The translations under genes were made by a program, and so were the position numbers. This document shows, piece after piece, positions 1 to 10,508 of a stretch of 64,000 nucleotides of DNA. Under the pieces are notes generated by a model, which saw only the letters and a list, made by a program, of their open reading frames with translations, searched no databases and was not told where the DNA came from. Source of the DNA: Proteromonas lacertae (Eukaryota; Sar; Bigyra; Opalinata; Proteromonadidae); the NCBI GenBank assembly GCA_002245135.1, contig NGBS01000593.1, positions 94,671 through 158,670 on the forward strand. The letters are read 5' to 3'. Every line of letters starts with the position of its first letter. Positions within the stretch are counted from its first letter, which is position 1.

Positions 1-448
1 ATATATCTTTAGAATTTCTTAAACAGATTTTAAATTGTACTCTTTTTATTTTTACTACTTTTTTTTTGCATTCTACCTCATTTTCTTCAAACATTGTTTT
101 TGTATTGTTCCATAAAAGGATTTGAAGCGGGATTAAATCAGATAACGGTTTAGTAGGATGTATTTTATATATTGGTATTTCATCTTCACTCAGTTTATTA
201 GTGTTCCTTAAATTTTTGTGCTTAACTAGGGAAATAGTGTAAACATTTTCATTGATTTTAACGCCATCTGAGTAATTGGATGATCTGTTTAATAATGATA
301 AACTAAAGATATAAGAAACAAAATTATCATGAATTCTTCTAGGAATAGTAGTTGAAGTAGTTGTATAATTTAAGGATACGTTAAATAACAGTATACTAAT
401 ATATGTAACATATCCAAATAAGCAAAAATAAAGAATTTTTTTTATCAT
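1..448 (-). CDS. Partial FkbM-like methyltransferase paralog (cut by window edge)
   Basis: An open frame runs from an ATG at 448 to the window edge with no stop (149 codons). It starts with MIKKILYFCLFGYVTYISIL, a short basic end plus a hydrophobic segment that would act as a signal anchor. Near the edge it reads VECKKK, then VQFKICLRNSKD. This matches the stretch VECKNT...QFKICLRSNRD in the gene at 2153-3277, which precedes that gene's FkbM methyltransferase domain. The stem between anchor and motif has several N-x-S/T sequons, as expected of a Golgi or secretory stem. I infer that it encodes a divergent paralog on the opposite strand; the catalytic domain lies outside the window. No intron is seen in the visible part. 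Confidence 0.65.
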   Translation of the reverse strand, partial: MIKKILYFCLFGYVTYISILLFNVSLNYTTTSTTIPRRIHDNFVSYIFSLSLLNRSSNYSDGVKINENVYTISLVKHKNLRNTNKLSEDEIPIYKIHPTKPLSDLIPLQILLWNNTKTMFEENEVECKKKVVKIKRVQFKICLRNSKDI

Positions 449-761
449 TTTTATGGTTTGTTGAACGAAAATTTTTGCTCCAGTATTATTCTCAATAATC
501 ATGTTTATAATATTATTTGGTGTTATTTATTCCCATGAAATGTTATATTTTATGCATGAAAATGTTTCAGAAGAAAAGAATTGTTGATGAATCAATTTCT
601 AGAGTATTACCGGGTTATTGATATTTAAAATATATCTAAATTATATGTTATAAGTTATCAATCATAAATTTATCAATTAAAAGTCTAAGGATTAATCCGT
701 TTCGAAAAGTGATAAAAATCTTCATTCTTTTTAAGTGTTATATAGGTCATAAGATTGAATA
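449..761. other. Intergenic region
   Basis: AT-rich spacer between the divergently transcribed FkbM paralog and the MAP kinase. No open frame with protein-like composition, RNA gene or repeat is apparent. It must contain both promoters. Confidence 0.5.
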
Positions 762-2023
762 ATGGAAGCAGCAAAGAATAATATGGTACATAATCCAATA
801 ATCTTGAGCTAATACGAAAATAGATACCAACTAAATACAAAATACAAAAGGCGATAGGTAAAGGTGCATTTGGAACAGTATTTTTAGCAACAAATCTGAC
901 AACTAACAAATTAGTAGCAATAAAGAAGGTCAAATCCGCTTTTGCAGGAAAGCATAGGTCCAAGTCAATAGTTCGCGAAGTTATATTAATGCGATCACTG
1001 CATCATGATAATATTCTTAGTATAATTGAGATATTAGCTCCTCGTTCAAGAGAATACTTCGATGATTTGTATTTAGTCACAGAAGCAATGGATATGGATC
1101 TTCGCTGCGTGTTAAGAAGCAAACAGGAATTATCATTACACCATATAAAGTACTTTGGCTACCATATAGCCTGTGCATTGAATTATATTCACAGTGCCAA
1201 CGTAATTCACAGAGATCTCAAGCCAAGTAATATTCTAGTGAATATAAACTGTGATTTAAAACTCTGTGATTTCGGTTTAGCACGAACTATTACTGATACT
1301 AAAGTTCCTCTTACAGATTATATGGTAACTCGATATTACCGTGCTCCAGAGATATTATTAGAGTGTCCGTATAGCTATCCGATTGATCTATGGAGTTTCG
1401 GTTGTATTATGATTGAATTTTATTTAAGATCCGCTTTCCTGTGTGGAAAAGATTCCAAAGATCAGTTGAAACATATTAGAAACAAATTAGGGTGTCCAGA
1501 GAGTTGGGATTTCTTACAAAATAATATTGCTAAGAGTTATATGCAAGAAAGTGAGCAAGAACCAAAGAAAGATTTATTATTGTATTTACCCAAAGATGTA
1601 GATGCTGATTTCTATGATTTATTAAAGCACTTATTAACTTGGAATCCTAAAGATAGACTTACAGCCAATGAAGTAATGAAACATCCATTTTTCACATCTG
1701 TTGTAGAAAAAGAGTATGAAGTTGAAGGAAATGCAGAATTAATACAATTTCCAGAAAATATGGAGTTTATGTCTAGACAGGATTTGAAAGATTTAGCATA
1801 TCGTGAAATGTGTATATATCATCCTAATAAGATTGAAGATACTAAACGTGATGGATTCGGTAATAGTAGTAATAGCAATAGTAAACAGAATTTAGCAATT
1901 TCTACTCCATTATCTGATACTACGATATCTAGCCAAGAAAAGAGTCAAGTAGGGAATAGTATTATATCTGCACACAATGACAAAAGTGATGATTTGAAAA
2001 TTACCGAAAATACTAATAATTAA
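762..2023 (+). CDS. MAP kinase with TDY activation loop
   Basis: Predicted product is a 407-residue CMGC-family Ser/Thr kinase. A 24-nt first exon (762-785, MEAAKNNM) is joined over a 38-nt intron (786-823, GTACAT...AATAG) to the main exon. Without that join a TAG at 821 blocks the frame upstream of the glycine loop. Visible motifs are GKGAFGTV, VAIKK, HRDLKPSN, DFGLA, the dual-phosphorylation motif T-D-Y at about residues 172-174, then VTRYYRAPE and the DLWSFGCIMIE helix. The kinase core ends near HPFF, and a Ser/Asn-rich tail of about 100 residues follows. All catalytic residues are present, so it should be active and switched on by an upstream MAPK kinase. TDY instead of TEY is known from plant group D and many protist MAPKs. 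The first exon is the least certain part. Confidence 0.88.
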
Positions 2024-2152
2024 GATAAATAAGAATTAATTTTTGATCATATTGATATTTAAGTTATTATTTAATTTATTATATAAAATATTTAAAATAT
2101 TGTTTATTTTTCTAATAATAGAACGATCATAGCTTTTTTATGTGATGAATAA

Positions 2153-3277
2153 ATGTCAAATTACAGAAAAGAATGTAATAATGACAGAATTGACATGAAA
2201 AAACATATCTTCATTTTCTCTGCTGTGCTGGTGTATAGTTTGTATATAACATATTTAATGGCCATTGCAGTACCTAAATCGATGAATGCAGCAGAAAATC
2301 CAAAACCCACTTTCACAATTCCAAAGAACGCTCAAATAGTGTTTGATGATGATGATGAGTTTAAATTTAAGTTGAGTATGAAAAAAGGCCAAGTAAATGG
2401 AGATATTGATAATCAACTAGCACCAGTTGTAGTTAAACGTAATTCACTTATAGAGCAAGAAAATGAGATTAGAAACAACGAGAATGATAGATTCCAATGG
2501 GATAAAAAGAGTGTTTTATATACAATCAAAAATGTGGAATGTAAGAATACAATTATTAGAGTCCCAAATGGTCCTCAGTTTAAAATATGTTTAAGAAGTA
2601 ATCGAGATGCATATACAGAGTATGTGCAAAGTACAGGTAAATCGTATTGTCGTAGAAAAATACTAAAAATGTGGAATAAAATCTCATCACAATATCCTAC
2701 AGGTCATTTTATGGAAATTGGAGCTGGATATGCATCTTGTTCAATTCATATGGCTTCATTTAATATAAGAACATATGTAATAGAAGCATCACCTGAAAAT
2801 TTAAACGCAATCACAAAATCTTTACTGGAAAATCAAGAAGTGTTAAAATATATAGTTTTATATCCATTTGCTGTAGGTGAAAAGAATGGTAGAGTTCCAA
2901 TCTATTCTAACAAATTTGATTGGACAAGTTCTAGTATGGCAGTACCAAGAGATGTTCCTGAATCGCAAATAATTAACAATGTTGTAGAAATGAAACAATT
3001 GGATGATATTATTTCTTCACAAAGATTAAATATAAATATTTTGTTTTTAGATGCTTCTGGATATGAATATAGGATATTAAAAGGTTCTGAAAGAACACTG
3101 AATAATAAATTTGTTAAATCGTTTTATATTCATATTGATTGTAATAAATTATCATTGTTTGGTAATACTCCAGATGATATTTTTAAGTTGTTAGAATCTT
3201 ATCAATATATGATTAGAAAGAGATATAAGAAATCGTGTGATATTCTATCAGATCATTATATTGTTGCTTCTTTATAA
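2153..3277 (+). CDS. Membrane-anchored FkbM-family methyltransferase
   Basis: Single-exon gene of 374 codons. A hydrophobic segment (about residues 17-37) after a basic start suggests a type II signal anchor; a second possible start, MKKHIFIF, lies at 2195. An acidic stem follows, then a Rossmann-type SAM-binding region with GHFMEIGAGYASC (motif I) and a downstream acidic residue in YVIEASPEN. The FkbM hallmark LDASGYEYRILKGSER is near residue 300. FkbM enzymes O-methylate sugars and other small hydroxylated substrates. With a secretory anchor, a glycan substrate in the Golgi is a reasonable inference. The usual lKiDvEG motif reads LDASGYE here, so the second acidic position is altered. A partial paralog lies at 1-448. 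Confidence 0.8.
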   Translation: MSNYRKECNNDRIDMKKHIFIFSAVLVYSLYITYLMAIAVPKSMNAAENPKPTFTIPKNAQIVFDDDDEFKFKLSMKKGQVNGDIDNQLAPVVVKRNSLIEQENEIRNNENDRFQWDKKSVLYTIKNVECKNTIIRVPNGPQFKICLRSNRDAYTEYVQSTGKSYCRRKILKMWNKISSQYPTGHFMEIGAGYASCSIHMASFNIRTYVIEASPENLNAITKSLLENQEVLKYIVLYPFAVGEKNGRVPIYSNKFDWTSSSMAVPRDVPESQIINNVVEMKQLDDIISSQRLNINILFLDASGYEYRILKGSERTLNNKFVKSFYIHIDCNKLSLFGNTPDDIFKLLESYQYMIRKRYKKSCDILSDHYIVASL

Positions 3278-3478
3278 TATATTTTAGGATAATTATTTGT
3301 ATAATTTTATTCTTTAAAGTAATTGTATAATTTGTATAATAATAATATATAATATTATAAATTATGTTATATGTTTCTACTGTTTTTAAAAAAACAAAAA
3401 AAAATTCAAAAACAATCAAAATGATTATAACAGTAATAAAAGTATATTTTGATTATTTATGACAAATAATTCTTTCTC

Positions 3479-4636
3479 TTAAAAGTTGGATCTATTAAAC
3501 AATATTAGCAATTCAATAATACTTTTCTTTTGTTCCTCTATTCTTTGTTTTCTAGCTTTTTCAATCAACTTCTGATCTTCTTTTGACAATACAAATTCAT
3601 CTTCTTGTAACAATGGAGCTGTGATTGGTAATTTCTTATTTTCCTCTTCTTCTTCTTCTTTCTTTCTAGCAATTGTAGTACAATATTGAACAAGAATCCC
3701 TAAGAAAGTTAATAACACAAAAGAACCTAAATAAATCCACCACTATTAATAATAATAAATAATAAATAATAATAATAATTATAGAATAAGATATTATTAT
3801 ACCCAAATTGGTATTTTATCTTTCAATGTCTTAATAAATTCATTGTAAAAGAATGGTAAAGGTACAGAATTCTTATCTATCAACATTCCAACACATATAC
3901 ATATGGCTAATGATCCAATCATACTTGTACCAACGATTGTTGTCATATTATCCCAATATAAACCTGGAACTCCTCCAATAATCAAGATTATTGATAATGA
4001 TATGATGTAATAAATATATCCGTTTTTGGCATGGATAAATTGACCGATTGCAATTGGATATAAGTAGGCTAAGATTATTACACCTGTCATTCCGCCTAAA
4101 TTATCATTATTATAATAAAAAGAATCATAAATATACAAATAAAAAAACATCCAAGCATATGTAAACAGATGAAGAATATTCCAACAAATATACCAATTCC
4201 TACTGCGACTGAGATTGATACAATTGTTAAATATTTGTCACTATATGTTATAATATTAATACATACCTTACAACTCCATCTAATACTTGATTGAGCAACA
4301 AGTAAGAAGGTAATCCACTTCCAAGGAAACCTACTAAACCTAATGTCATCTTTAATGTCTTTAGTCCCAGTAAAAGTTCAAATAAACCTAATAATGCTCC
4401 AACTACATAAAAAATAACAGCATATTTCTTTATGAAGTTTAGAACTAGATAAAAATATAGCAATCGATTCTATTTATACCTTTGTCAGTAGTACTATCAC
4501 CATCATCATCAGGTGTTGGTTCAATAGTTTCTGTTGGATCAGCTAAAGATAAAGAGATAAAAAACAACAAGCCGATTATAAGCGCTGCTTTTGTCTATTA
4601 TGGTATTAAATAATAGAGTTTGGGTTATACATTCAT
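3479..4636 (-). CDS. Multi-pass membrane protein, TMEM198/DUF4203-like
   Basis: Six exons join in frame to 319 residues: 4636-4631, 4594-4480, 4444-4267, 4240-4137, 4095-3803 and 3742-3479. The introns are 36, 35, 26, 41 and 60 nt, all GTAT...TAG. The first exon is just ATGAAT. The product begins with a cleavable-looking signal peptide (MNTKAALIIGLLFFISLSLA), then an acidic Thr-rich lumenal segment, then about seven hydrophobic segments with many Gly, and ends in a charged Glu/Lys-rich tail. Signal peptide plus seven membrane passes with Gly-rich helices resembles the TMEM198/DUF4203 family, a scaffold-type membrane protein in animals. The family call is by pattern only. It is divergent from the RING gene, with only about 60 bp between the two ATGs, so they may share a promoter. 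Confidence 0.75.
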
Positions 4637-4695
4637 GTTTTTTCAATTTTTAAAAATTCTTTATCGAAAATATTTTTCATACACCAAATATTTAA

Positions 4696-5731
4696 ATGTC
4701 AGTTTGTGGAGGCTGCTGTTGTTGTTCTTTACTCTTTAGACAATTTTATGGATTGCTACCGGATACTGTTCATCATATACCGAAAATTAATTTAAAATGT
4801 ATGCATTTTATATTACATTTTATAGCTAAATATTTACACATGTGTTTTTATGTTTTATTATTGTCATTACTTCAATTAGTATGTGCTGCTGTAGGATTCC
4901 CATTTTTGAAGAAATTTGGACGACTGAAGTTTCTTCTACTTGTCATTTATGTTCTTATATGTTTACTTGGCATGTATATTGATTATATAGATTAATTGTT
5001 ATATTTATTAGATTTGGTTCAATATTTTGTCAAATTTATTTATTTCTTCCTCATTTCATATTGGATATTACTTATCTTTTAGTTCTTGCTGCTTTAATTA
5101 TATTTTCTTATGTGTTTAAAATGTATTAAGTAATGTATATATTATATATATGAATAGGAAGCTGGGATATATAACAGAATTAATAATTTTGTTTTTATTA
5201 ACAGCTTTGAGTTTAATATCAGTAATATATTCATTTTTTATAACTCATTATTTATGGAAAGTATTTTTATTTATATATAATATATATAAGTAGTTAGTAA
5301 ATAAATATGATGACTATGAAGAAAAGAAGGTTTATAATATTCAAGAAATAATCAACAAATTAATAAATGAAAATCATTATTTAATAAATCCATCAGAAAA
5401 TGAGATGAATGAAAATAGAATAGATACAAACACAACTGAAATAGTTCCATTAAATATAAATGATAATAACAATCAGATAATTCCAATTGAAGAAGAAATA
5501 AACACTTTGATTGTAAAAGATGAAAATAATGAGAATAATAAAATGAGTGAGAATAATAGAAGAGGAATATGTGTAGTATGTAATGATAATAAAAGCTGTT
5601 ATGCAATACTACCATGTGGTCATTTATGTTTATGTGAAGAATGTTGTATAATATATAAACAAAGAGAAGAAGATCGTTGTCCAATCTGTCGTTTGAATAT
5701 ATTGTCTTATACGCGAATCTTTGAAACATAG
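4696..5731 (+). CDS. Multi-pass membrane protein with C-terminal RING finger (probable E3 ubiquitin ligase)
   Basis: Four exons (4696-4973, 5012-5122, 5158-5260, 5294-5731; introns 38, 35 and 33 nt) give 309 residues. The N-terminus is Cys-rich (CGGCCCC), a possible lipid-attachment site. It is followed by about four hydrophobic segments, a hydrophilic Asn/Glu linker, and a C3HC4 RING: CVVC near 5573, then CGHLCLCEEC, then CPIC, ending 13 residues before the stop. The RING spacing, with a short loop around CGH-LCLCEEC, is of the IAP/MUL1/neuralized kind placed at the extreme C-terminus. I infer a membrane-bound ubiquitin ligase facing the cytosol; the organelle and targets are not shown. It shares a short bidirectional promoter with the TMEM198-like gene. 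Confidence 0.78.
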
Positions 5732-6119
5732 ATATTTGTATAATATATTTAAGAAATTGTTTTATCACTGTTTGTTTTTATAAAATTGTTTATTTCTTTC
5801 TAATAGTATATGATTTTACATATAATTTTCTCTCCATCCTATACATGTTGAAGTAAGTGTCCAAATAATCGTTTAATTTTATTCGTTACATTCTGAATGA
5901 TCGACAATGTATGCTGATTTCAATCAGTTAGAAGGATATTATGTATTTATTATAGATAATTTAATTGACAGGTGGTGAAAGAGTTAAAAAAAAGAGAGAA
6001 TTGTGTAACAATCGAAGTAAAATAAGATAAAAACAACAAAATAAAGATAATCAAGACATATAGAAAGAAGAAAATAAGTGAAGAAAATGTAGAGAGATTT
6101 ACACACCATTTAGAGAAAT
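5732..6119. other. Intergenic region
   Basis: AT-rich spacer between convergent genes. It contains a TGTTTGTT at about 5769, just past the RING gene stop, which could be part of a 3'-end signal. Nothing else is recognised. Confidence 0.4.
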
Positions 6120-6347
6120 TTATTCTCTGTGCTTCATTTTTTGAAGCATTTTCTGTTGAAATAAAGAATCTCTTAAAATTTCTGCTTGGGCTACTTTCAC
6201 TTCTCCAAGTAATGCTTTTTTCTTAGTTTCGATTTGATGTTCTAGTTTTTTAATTCTTTGGTCAAAACTAACAAATTCTACTTTCACTTCATCAGCTACT
6301 TTCGTAAAACAGTCAACTATAGCTTTAGCATGTGGATTTAATGTCAT
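6120..6347 (-). CDS. Small coiled-coil protein
   Basis: An uninterrupted 75-residue frame opens with MTLNPHAKAIVDCFTK and ends in a highly charged helix (KKLEHQIETKKKALLGEV, then QQKMLQKMKHRE). Codon use and the continuous amphipathic Lys/Glu/Gln heptad pattern are protein-like. There is no signal peptide or membrane segment. I do not recognise the family; short single-helix subunits of larger assemblies look like this. The nearest upstream ATG with a good frame is the one used. Confidence 0.55.
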   Translation of the reverse strand: MTLNPHAKAIVDCFTKVADEVKVEFVSFDQRIKKLEHQIETKKKALLGEVKVAQAEILRDSLFQQKMLQKMKHRE

Positions 6348-6667
6348 ATTTTAAAAAGTAGTTAATTTGAAACGACCATATTTTTGGAATTTATTGAAAA
6401 ACAATATGTGAATTGTTTAATCTATTAATATACATGGCATTTAGTTGATGAGTTAAGAATTACAGATATTATGTGGTTAATACTTCATAAGTGGAGTAGA
6501 TTCATATCAAGTTTGAAAATCGAGTTGTATGTAATAATTCGGTTCTATTGTATGTGAATAAATGTTATTGAAGGTATTTCATATCATTTTTCAATCAAAA
6601 CAAAATTCAAACAACTCAAGCCACTAGACAAGCCTAATATATTTTTGCTGATATTTTCTTATATATT
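6348..6667. other. Intergenic region with promoter of degenerate kinase copy 1
   Basis: AT-rich spacer. The stretch from about 6530 is partly shared with the region upstream of the second copy at 49.35 kb (common ATTCGGTTCTATT, TTTTTCAATC and TCAAGCC), so the duplicated unit includes upstream sequence. No gene is seen. Confidence 0.45.
6616..6622 (+). promoter_or_regulatory. TCAAGCC upstream motif
   Basis: TCAAGCC lies 46 nt before the start codon at 6668. The same heptamer recurs 35 nt before the ATG at 49487 and 51 nt before the ATG at 55785. It also occurs in sense about 80 nt before the RRM gene start at 9145, with the variant TCAAGCT 24 nt before the start at 28577. A core-promoter or transcription-start element is inferred from position alone. 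Confidence 0.35.
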
Positions 6668-7906
6668 ATGAGTGATCCATTGAATTATGATTTTTTATCA
6701 TATATAAAGGAAGAATATGAAGTATAGATATATAAATATTACTCAATAGGTTATTGGGTGTTTGAAAGAAGATGATAAAAAATATCTGTTTAAGGTAAAA
6801 AATCTGATAAATGATGCAAACGAAATATTAAAAGTAATAGATGTAAGATCTTGTGATAAGAAAAACATTGAAAAGTATTTAAAAGCTGTAAGAAAACTGA
6901 ATGAATCAGAATATGATTATTTAATGAAATATAATTTGATAGAAGAGAATAATGGATATATATATCTGATAATGCCAGAATATTATGGATCATTGAATGA
7001 TTATGATTTAAGCTATTTTAAATGTAGTTCTATCTTACGAGGAGAAATAAGAGATGAAAAAGAAGAAGAAATATGTAATTGTGAAGATAAAAATGATGAT
7101 AAATATGAATATAGTGAATCAATTCATGAATTCTTAAAAGATATATTAAATGCATTAGATGTAATACATGAAGAAGGTTATTGTCATGGAAATATTGATT
7201 ATTCAAATATATTTGCTGAAGATGAGAAATTCATCTTATCAGATTATTGTTTATATCTATTAGAAGAAGAAGCAGAAAGAAAGAAAAAAGAAGATAATAA
7301 AATTGATATTAAAGAGGAAAAAAATAAAAAAAATAAAATCTTAATACCTTATGCTGGTTACTCTAAAGATGATGATGATGAGGAGGAGGAGGAAGAAAAA
7401 GAGGAAAAGGATGATGATGATGATGGTGACGATGATGATGATGAAAATGGTGAAGATGAAAATGATGATAAAAAAACAATTGACAAAAGAAAGATTATAA
7501 ATATCATATATGAAAATCTTTCAAAGATTTATGGAGATGCAGATGATGTTGATAAATATTTTGGTAAAGATAATAAGCCAAGAAAAAAAGATGATATTTC
7601 TACATTATTACAGAAAATTAAAAGTATTATACTAATAGAATGTAATTAATAGATGCTAAAAAAAAGAATATGATTATTATAACGACAGATATGAAAATCA
7701 ATCTCCAACAAGTATTATTTCTATGAGGTTGATGGTTATAGATATTCTGTATATATTAAGAACGATGAAATATATGAAGGTAAATGTAGAATATTTTTGT
7801 TGAATAAAATAAATCAAAAATTAAAAAACGAAATTGAAAAATTGAAAAGAAGATATGGAGAAGAAACAAATACGAATGGAGGAATAAAAAGAAAGAAATT
7901 ATTATA
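6668..7906 (+). pseudogene. Degenerate protein kinase, copy 1 (5' two thirds intact, 3' tail frame-broken)
   Basis: Exon 6668-6721 (MSDPLNYDFLSYIKEEYE) joins over a 28-nt intron (6722-6749) to a long exon. The C-lobe is recognisable but lacks catalysis: HRDLKxxN reads CHGNIDYSN and DFG reads SDYC. The glycine loop is not visible. A long Asp/Glu insert (about 7360-7480) interrupts the domain. Beyond an intron at 7624-7652 the tail can be aligned with copy 2 (49487-50295), down to the shared KRKKLL end. Copy 1 has lost one base in an A-run near 7665 and has collapsed over the next intron near 7720, so the tail is out of frame twice. A shortened product ending at the TAA near 7649 is possible. 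I infer a pseudokinase gene in decay or with an alternative 3' end. Confidence 0.6.
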
Positions 7907-8260
7907 AATATTCTTTCATTATTTCAGTTTATTATATCATTATTATTAATTGTTGAGTTTTGATAAGAAAAATTCAAACAGCATGTATACATATATAATG
8001 TGTGATATATCACTCTTGTTAGGTTGATACTATCTTTAATCTCTATAAGTCATATCACTATAGAGACTTAACATAAATATTCAAATATATAGCTATGTGA
8101 TGATTATGATATTCAAATAAATTAGATGATGCGAAGTACTTCAATAAGACAAACGATAAAAGATGAACATTTGTTATTAATTAAACATATTATTTCAATT
8201 AAATACTCACAAACACATAAATAAATGAAATTGAGCTGAAATTTTATAACCATATTCAAT
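7907..8260. other. Intergenic region
   Basis: AT-rich spacer between convergent genes. No open frame, RNA gene or strong repeat was noticed. Confidence 0.4.
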
Positions 8261-9145
8261 TTAGTCATAAACAATACCAACATTATCTAATTCAACATAA
8301 TTTTCATTCTTCTTTTCATGAACATGAATAATTGAAGTACTATCAACAGCATCTGTCTCATATGAAATATCTAATGATATATTATTATCACTTTTGCATG
8401 AACGGATTGTAGAAGGTATAGAACCAAATGAGTTGTCTTCTACATCCTTTTCTAAATGGAATAATTCTTCTTCATCTCTGTTTACATCAGTTTTTTCTTC
8501 AAATACCACATTCCATAGAGTCATTCTAAATACATCACTTTTTCTTCCATTATATTTCATTTTTGTCCCATTTAACTTCTTTATTATTTTTAATGCTGAC
8601 TCTTTTGTAGAATATTCTAGCAAGGCAAATCTTCCTTCTGTATCTTTATCAATCTTCAAAGATTTGAAGTTTCCAACAATACTGAATAAGTCATATATTT
8701 CTTTCTCAGTATTATCCAATATACCATCAACTCTTACAAGAAAAAAATTATCAGTTTCAAGATAATAGACAAGAGATAATTTAAAAAGATTTCTAAACTT
8801 TTTTAATGCTTTAACAGCAGAATCTCTTGTGGAGTATTCAAGTAAGGCATGTCTTCCTTGTAGATCTACCTTAATTCTCACATATTTTAAATTTCCTACA
8901 ACGCCAAATGTCTCTGACAATGTATTTACATTATAGTCTGAAATACCATCTACTCTAACAATATAACTTATGCCACTTGATGTATTTACTGTCTTGTCAA
9001 AAGCAGCTTTACGACAATCAACTGAATAACTTTGATGCTGCGCATGAACTTGCAATTTACTTAAGTCATTGCTTCTTGTGCTTTTAGCATTTTGCGAGTT
9101 ATTGTTGATTGCGTGTGGAATATTTGTTGCGTTACTGTTAGACAT
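8261..9145 (-). CDS. Two-RRM RNA-binding protein
   Basis: Single-exon frame of 294 residues. After a Ser/Asn/Gln-rich leader there are two RNA-recognition-motif-like domains. Each opens with a beta1 element (IVRVDGI and LVRVDGI), runs through a helix (LSETFGVVGNLK; IYDLFSIVGNFK), and has an RNP1-like strand (GRHALLEYSTRDSAVKAL; GRFALLEYSTKESALKII). The RNP1 aromatic positions are A-L-L rather than the usual F-aromatic pair, so RNA contacts may be weak or the domains may bind protein. The two domains are clearly similar, suggesting internal duplication. An acidic Ser/Asp-rich C-tail follows. A decayed relative lies about 0.8 kb upstream on the same strand. TCAAGCC occurs about 80 nt before the ATG. 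Confidence 0.75.
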   Translation of the reverse strand: MSNSNATNIPHAINNNSQNAKSTRSNDLSKLQVHAQHQSYSVDCRKAAFDKTVNTSSGISYIVRVDGISDYNVNTLSETFGVVGNLKYVRIKVDLQGRHALLEYSTRDSAVKALKKFRNLFKLSLVYYLETDNFFLVRVDGILDNTEKEIYDLFSIVGNFKSLKIDKDTEGRFALLEYSTKESALKIIKKLNGTKMKYNGRKSDVFRMTLWNVVFEEKTDVNRDEEELFHLEKDVEDNSFGSIPSTIRSCKSDNNISLDISYETDAVDSTSIIHVHEKKNENYVELDNVGIVYD

Positions 9146-9940
9146 AGCTAAAGTAAAAATAATTACTCAGGATTTTCAATTTTAGTATTGAAATAGAAAT
9201 CTTTAAAACCAAAAATGATAAGTTTGGCTTGAGTCTCTTTCAATATTTACACTACAAAGATAGATATTATTTATACTAAATTTCGATATGCTTTTATTAA
9301 TATTTAGTATAAAATACATTTTTTAACTTTTTTAATCACACATCTATAACCTATTCAGATAGATAATAAAACTGTTAACATTATTACTTATTCAATAGTA
9401 CTGTCTTTTAATGATGTAATATTCAAATTCATTTTTTCATCATTCTTTAAAAAATAACTAGCATTCATCATAAATAACTGCTATTCATTCTCTGATATAT
9501 TTACATAACATAACTACAACGTATATATAATTTACACTTACTCATCTGTTTTACATAGAGAAATGAAAAATGAGGCTTGAATGTAGTTTGATTTAATATA
9601 CAATTTTACATAGTGAATTTAAAGTATTTACATAAAGTATTTACATAATTATATACATATTTTCATAAATTGTATATATATTATCATATATTTTAGCATT
9701 AGTTACAAGTTTAGCTGCAGAAGCGTTATGAATCGCTTTACTTATCATTTATATAAGATCGATATGGTTATAAATACAGGTACATATAGAAAAATTTACC
9801 TACAATAACCTGATTGCTCGTTTAATGAATTAATAGAAAAAGGTATATATGTATTTGTAAAATGCAACAGAACATTATTATGAAGTATAGAATGATGTTA
9901 TGTTATCCATAAAAACAATAAACTGACAAGCATCACTTAT
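9146..9940. other. Long intergenic region between RRM gene and its decayed copy
   Basis: AT-rich with many short direct repeats (for example TTTACATA around 9600-9650). It has no open frame of protein-like composition. It could hold further eroded duplicate sequence, but nothing is recognisable by eye. Confidence 0.4.
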
Positions 9941-10215
9941 CTATACTTTATCAATAGCTTTATCAGCAGATTGTCGTGTAGAATAGAGTAGCAAGTAATA
10001 TTTTCCTCTTATACCTGTTTTATACTAAATAAGTTGTATATTACTCTTTCGGTATTATTGAGAATACCATCAACTCTTATATAAGTAATATCTATTGAAA
10101 AAAATCAGGAAGATATACTTTTAAAAGAATCATCAAAAGAGTTGTATATGCTGTTGACATTTATATTGAATGTTTTTCTGAGATAATAAGCGGTGCTGTT
10201 TTTTACTTTTGTCAT
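9941..10215 (-). pseudogene. Decayed RRM-gene paralog
   Basis: A frame from an ATG at 10215 (MTKVKNSTAYYL) passes an intron-like gap (10118-10092, GTATAT...AATAG) into YIRVDGILNNTERVIYNLFSI. This is unmistakably related to FFLVRVDGILDNTEKEIYDLFSI in the second RRM of the gene at 8261-9145. After LFSI the frame breaks: about ten codons corresponding to VGNFKSLKIDKD are missing. The RNP1 end resumes in another frame as GIRGKYYLLLYSTRQSADKA. The copy therefore keeps both ends of an RRM but not a continuous domain. It is best read as a pseudogene from tandem duplication; an unusual extra intron is the alternative. Confidence 0.6.
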
Positions 10216-10508
10216 TTTAAGTAAATTTTATATGATTTACATACCAATAATAATGTTATTGGTTGTATTCTGTAGGCTTGACTTCTCGTTCGATTTATAT
10301 GTAAACTTACTTAATTCCATTTTATGAGTGTAATAACTAATAAAATGGTATTTAGTTATTATATAGATGTTAATGTGAAGAATATATACATATTAAACCA
10401 TATTTAGTAATGCTAAATCAGATTGATTTTTTATACTGATTATCTGGTAATGTAGAATATAATTGAAATGATGATAAAGTCAATGATATTATTGTTAAAT
10501 AAATTCAA

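Noticed and set aside
5769-5776. TGTTTGTT just after a stop, like the Blastocystis motif where polyadenylation creates the stop codon
   Set aside because: The genes here end in encoded TAA/TAG/TGA and the motif does not recur after other genes, so it does not establish that mechanism or lineage.
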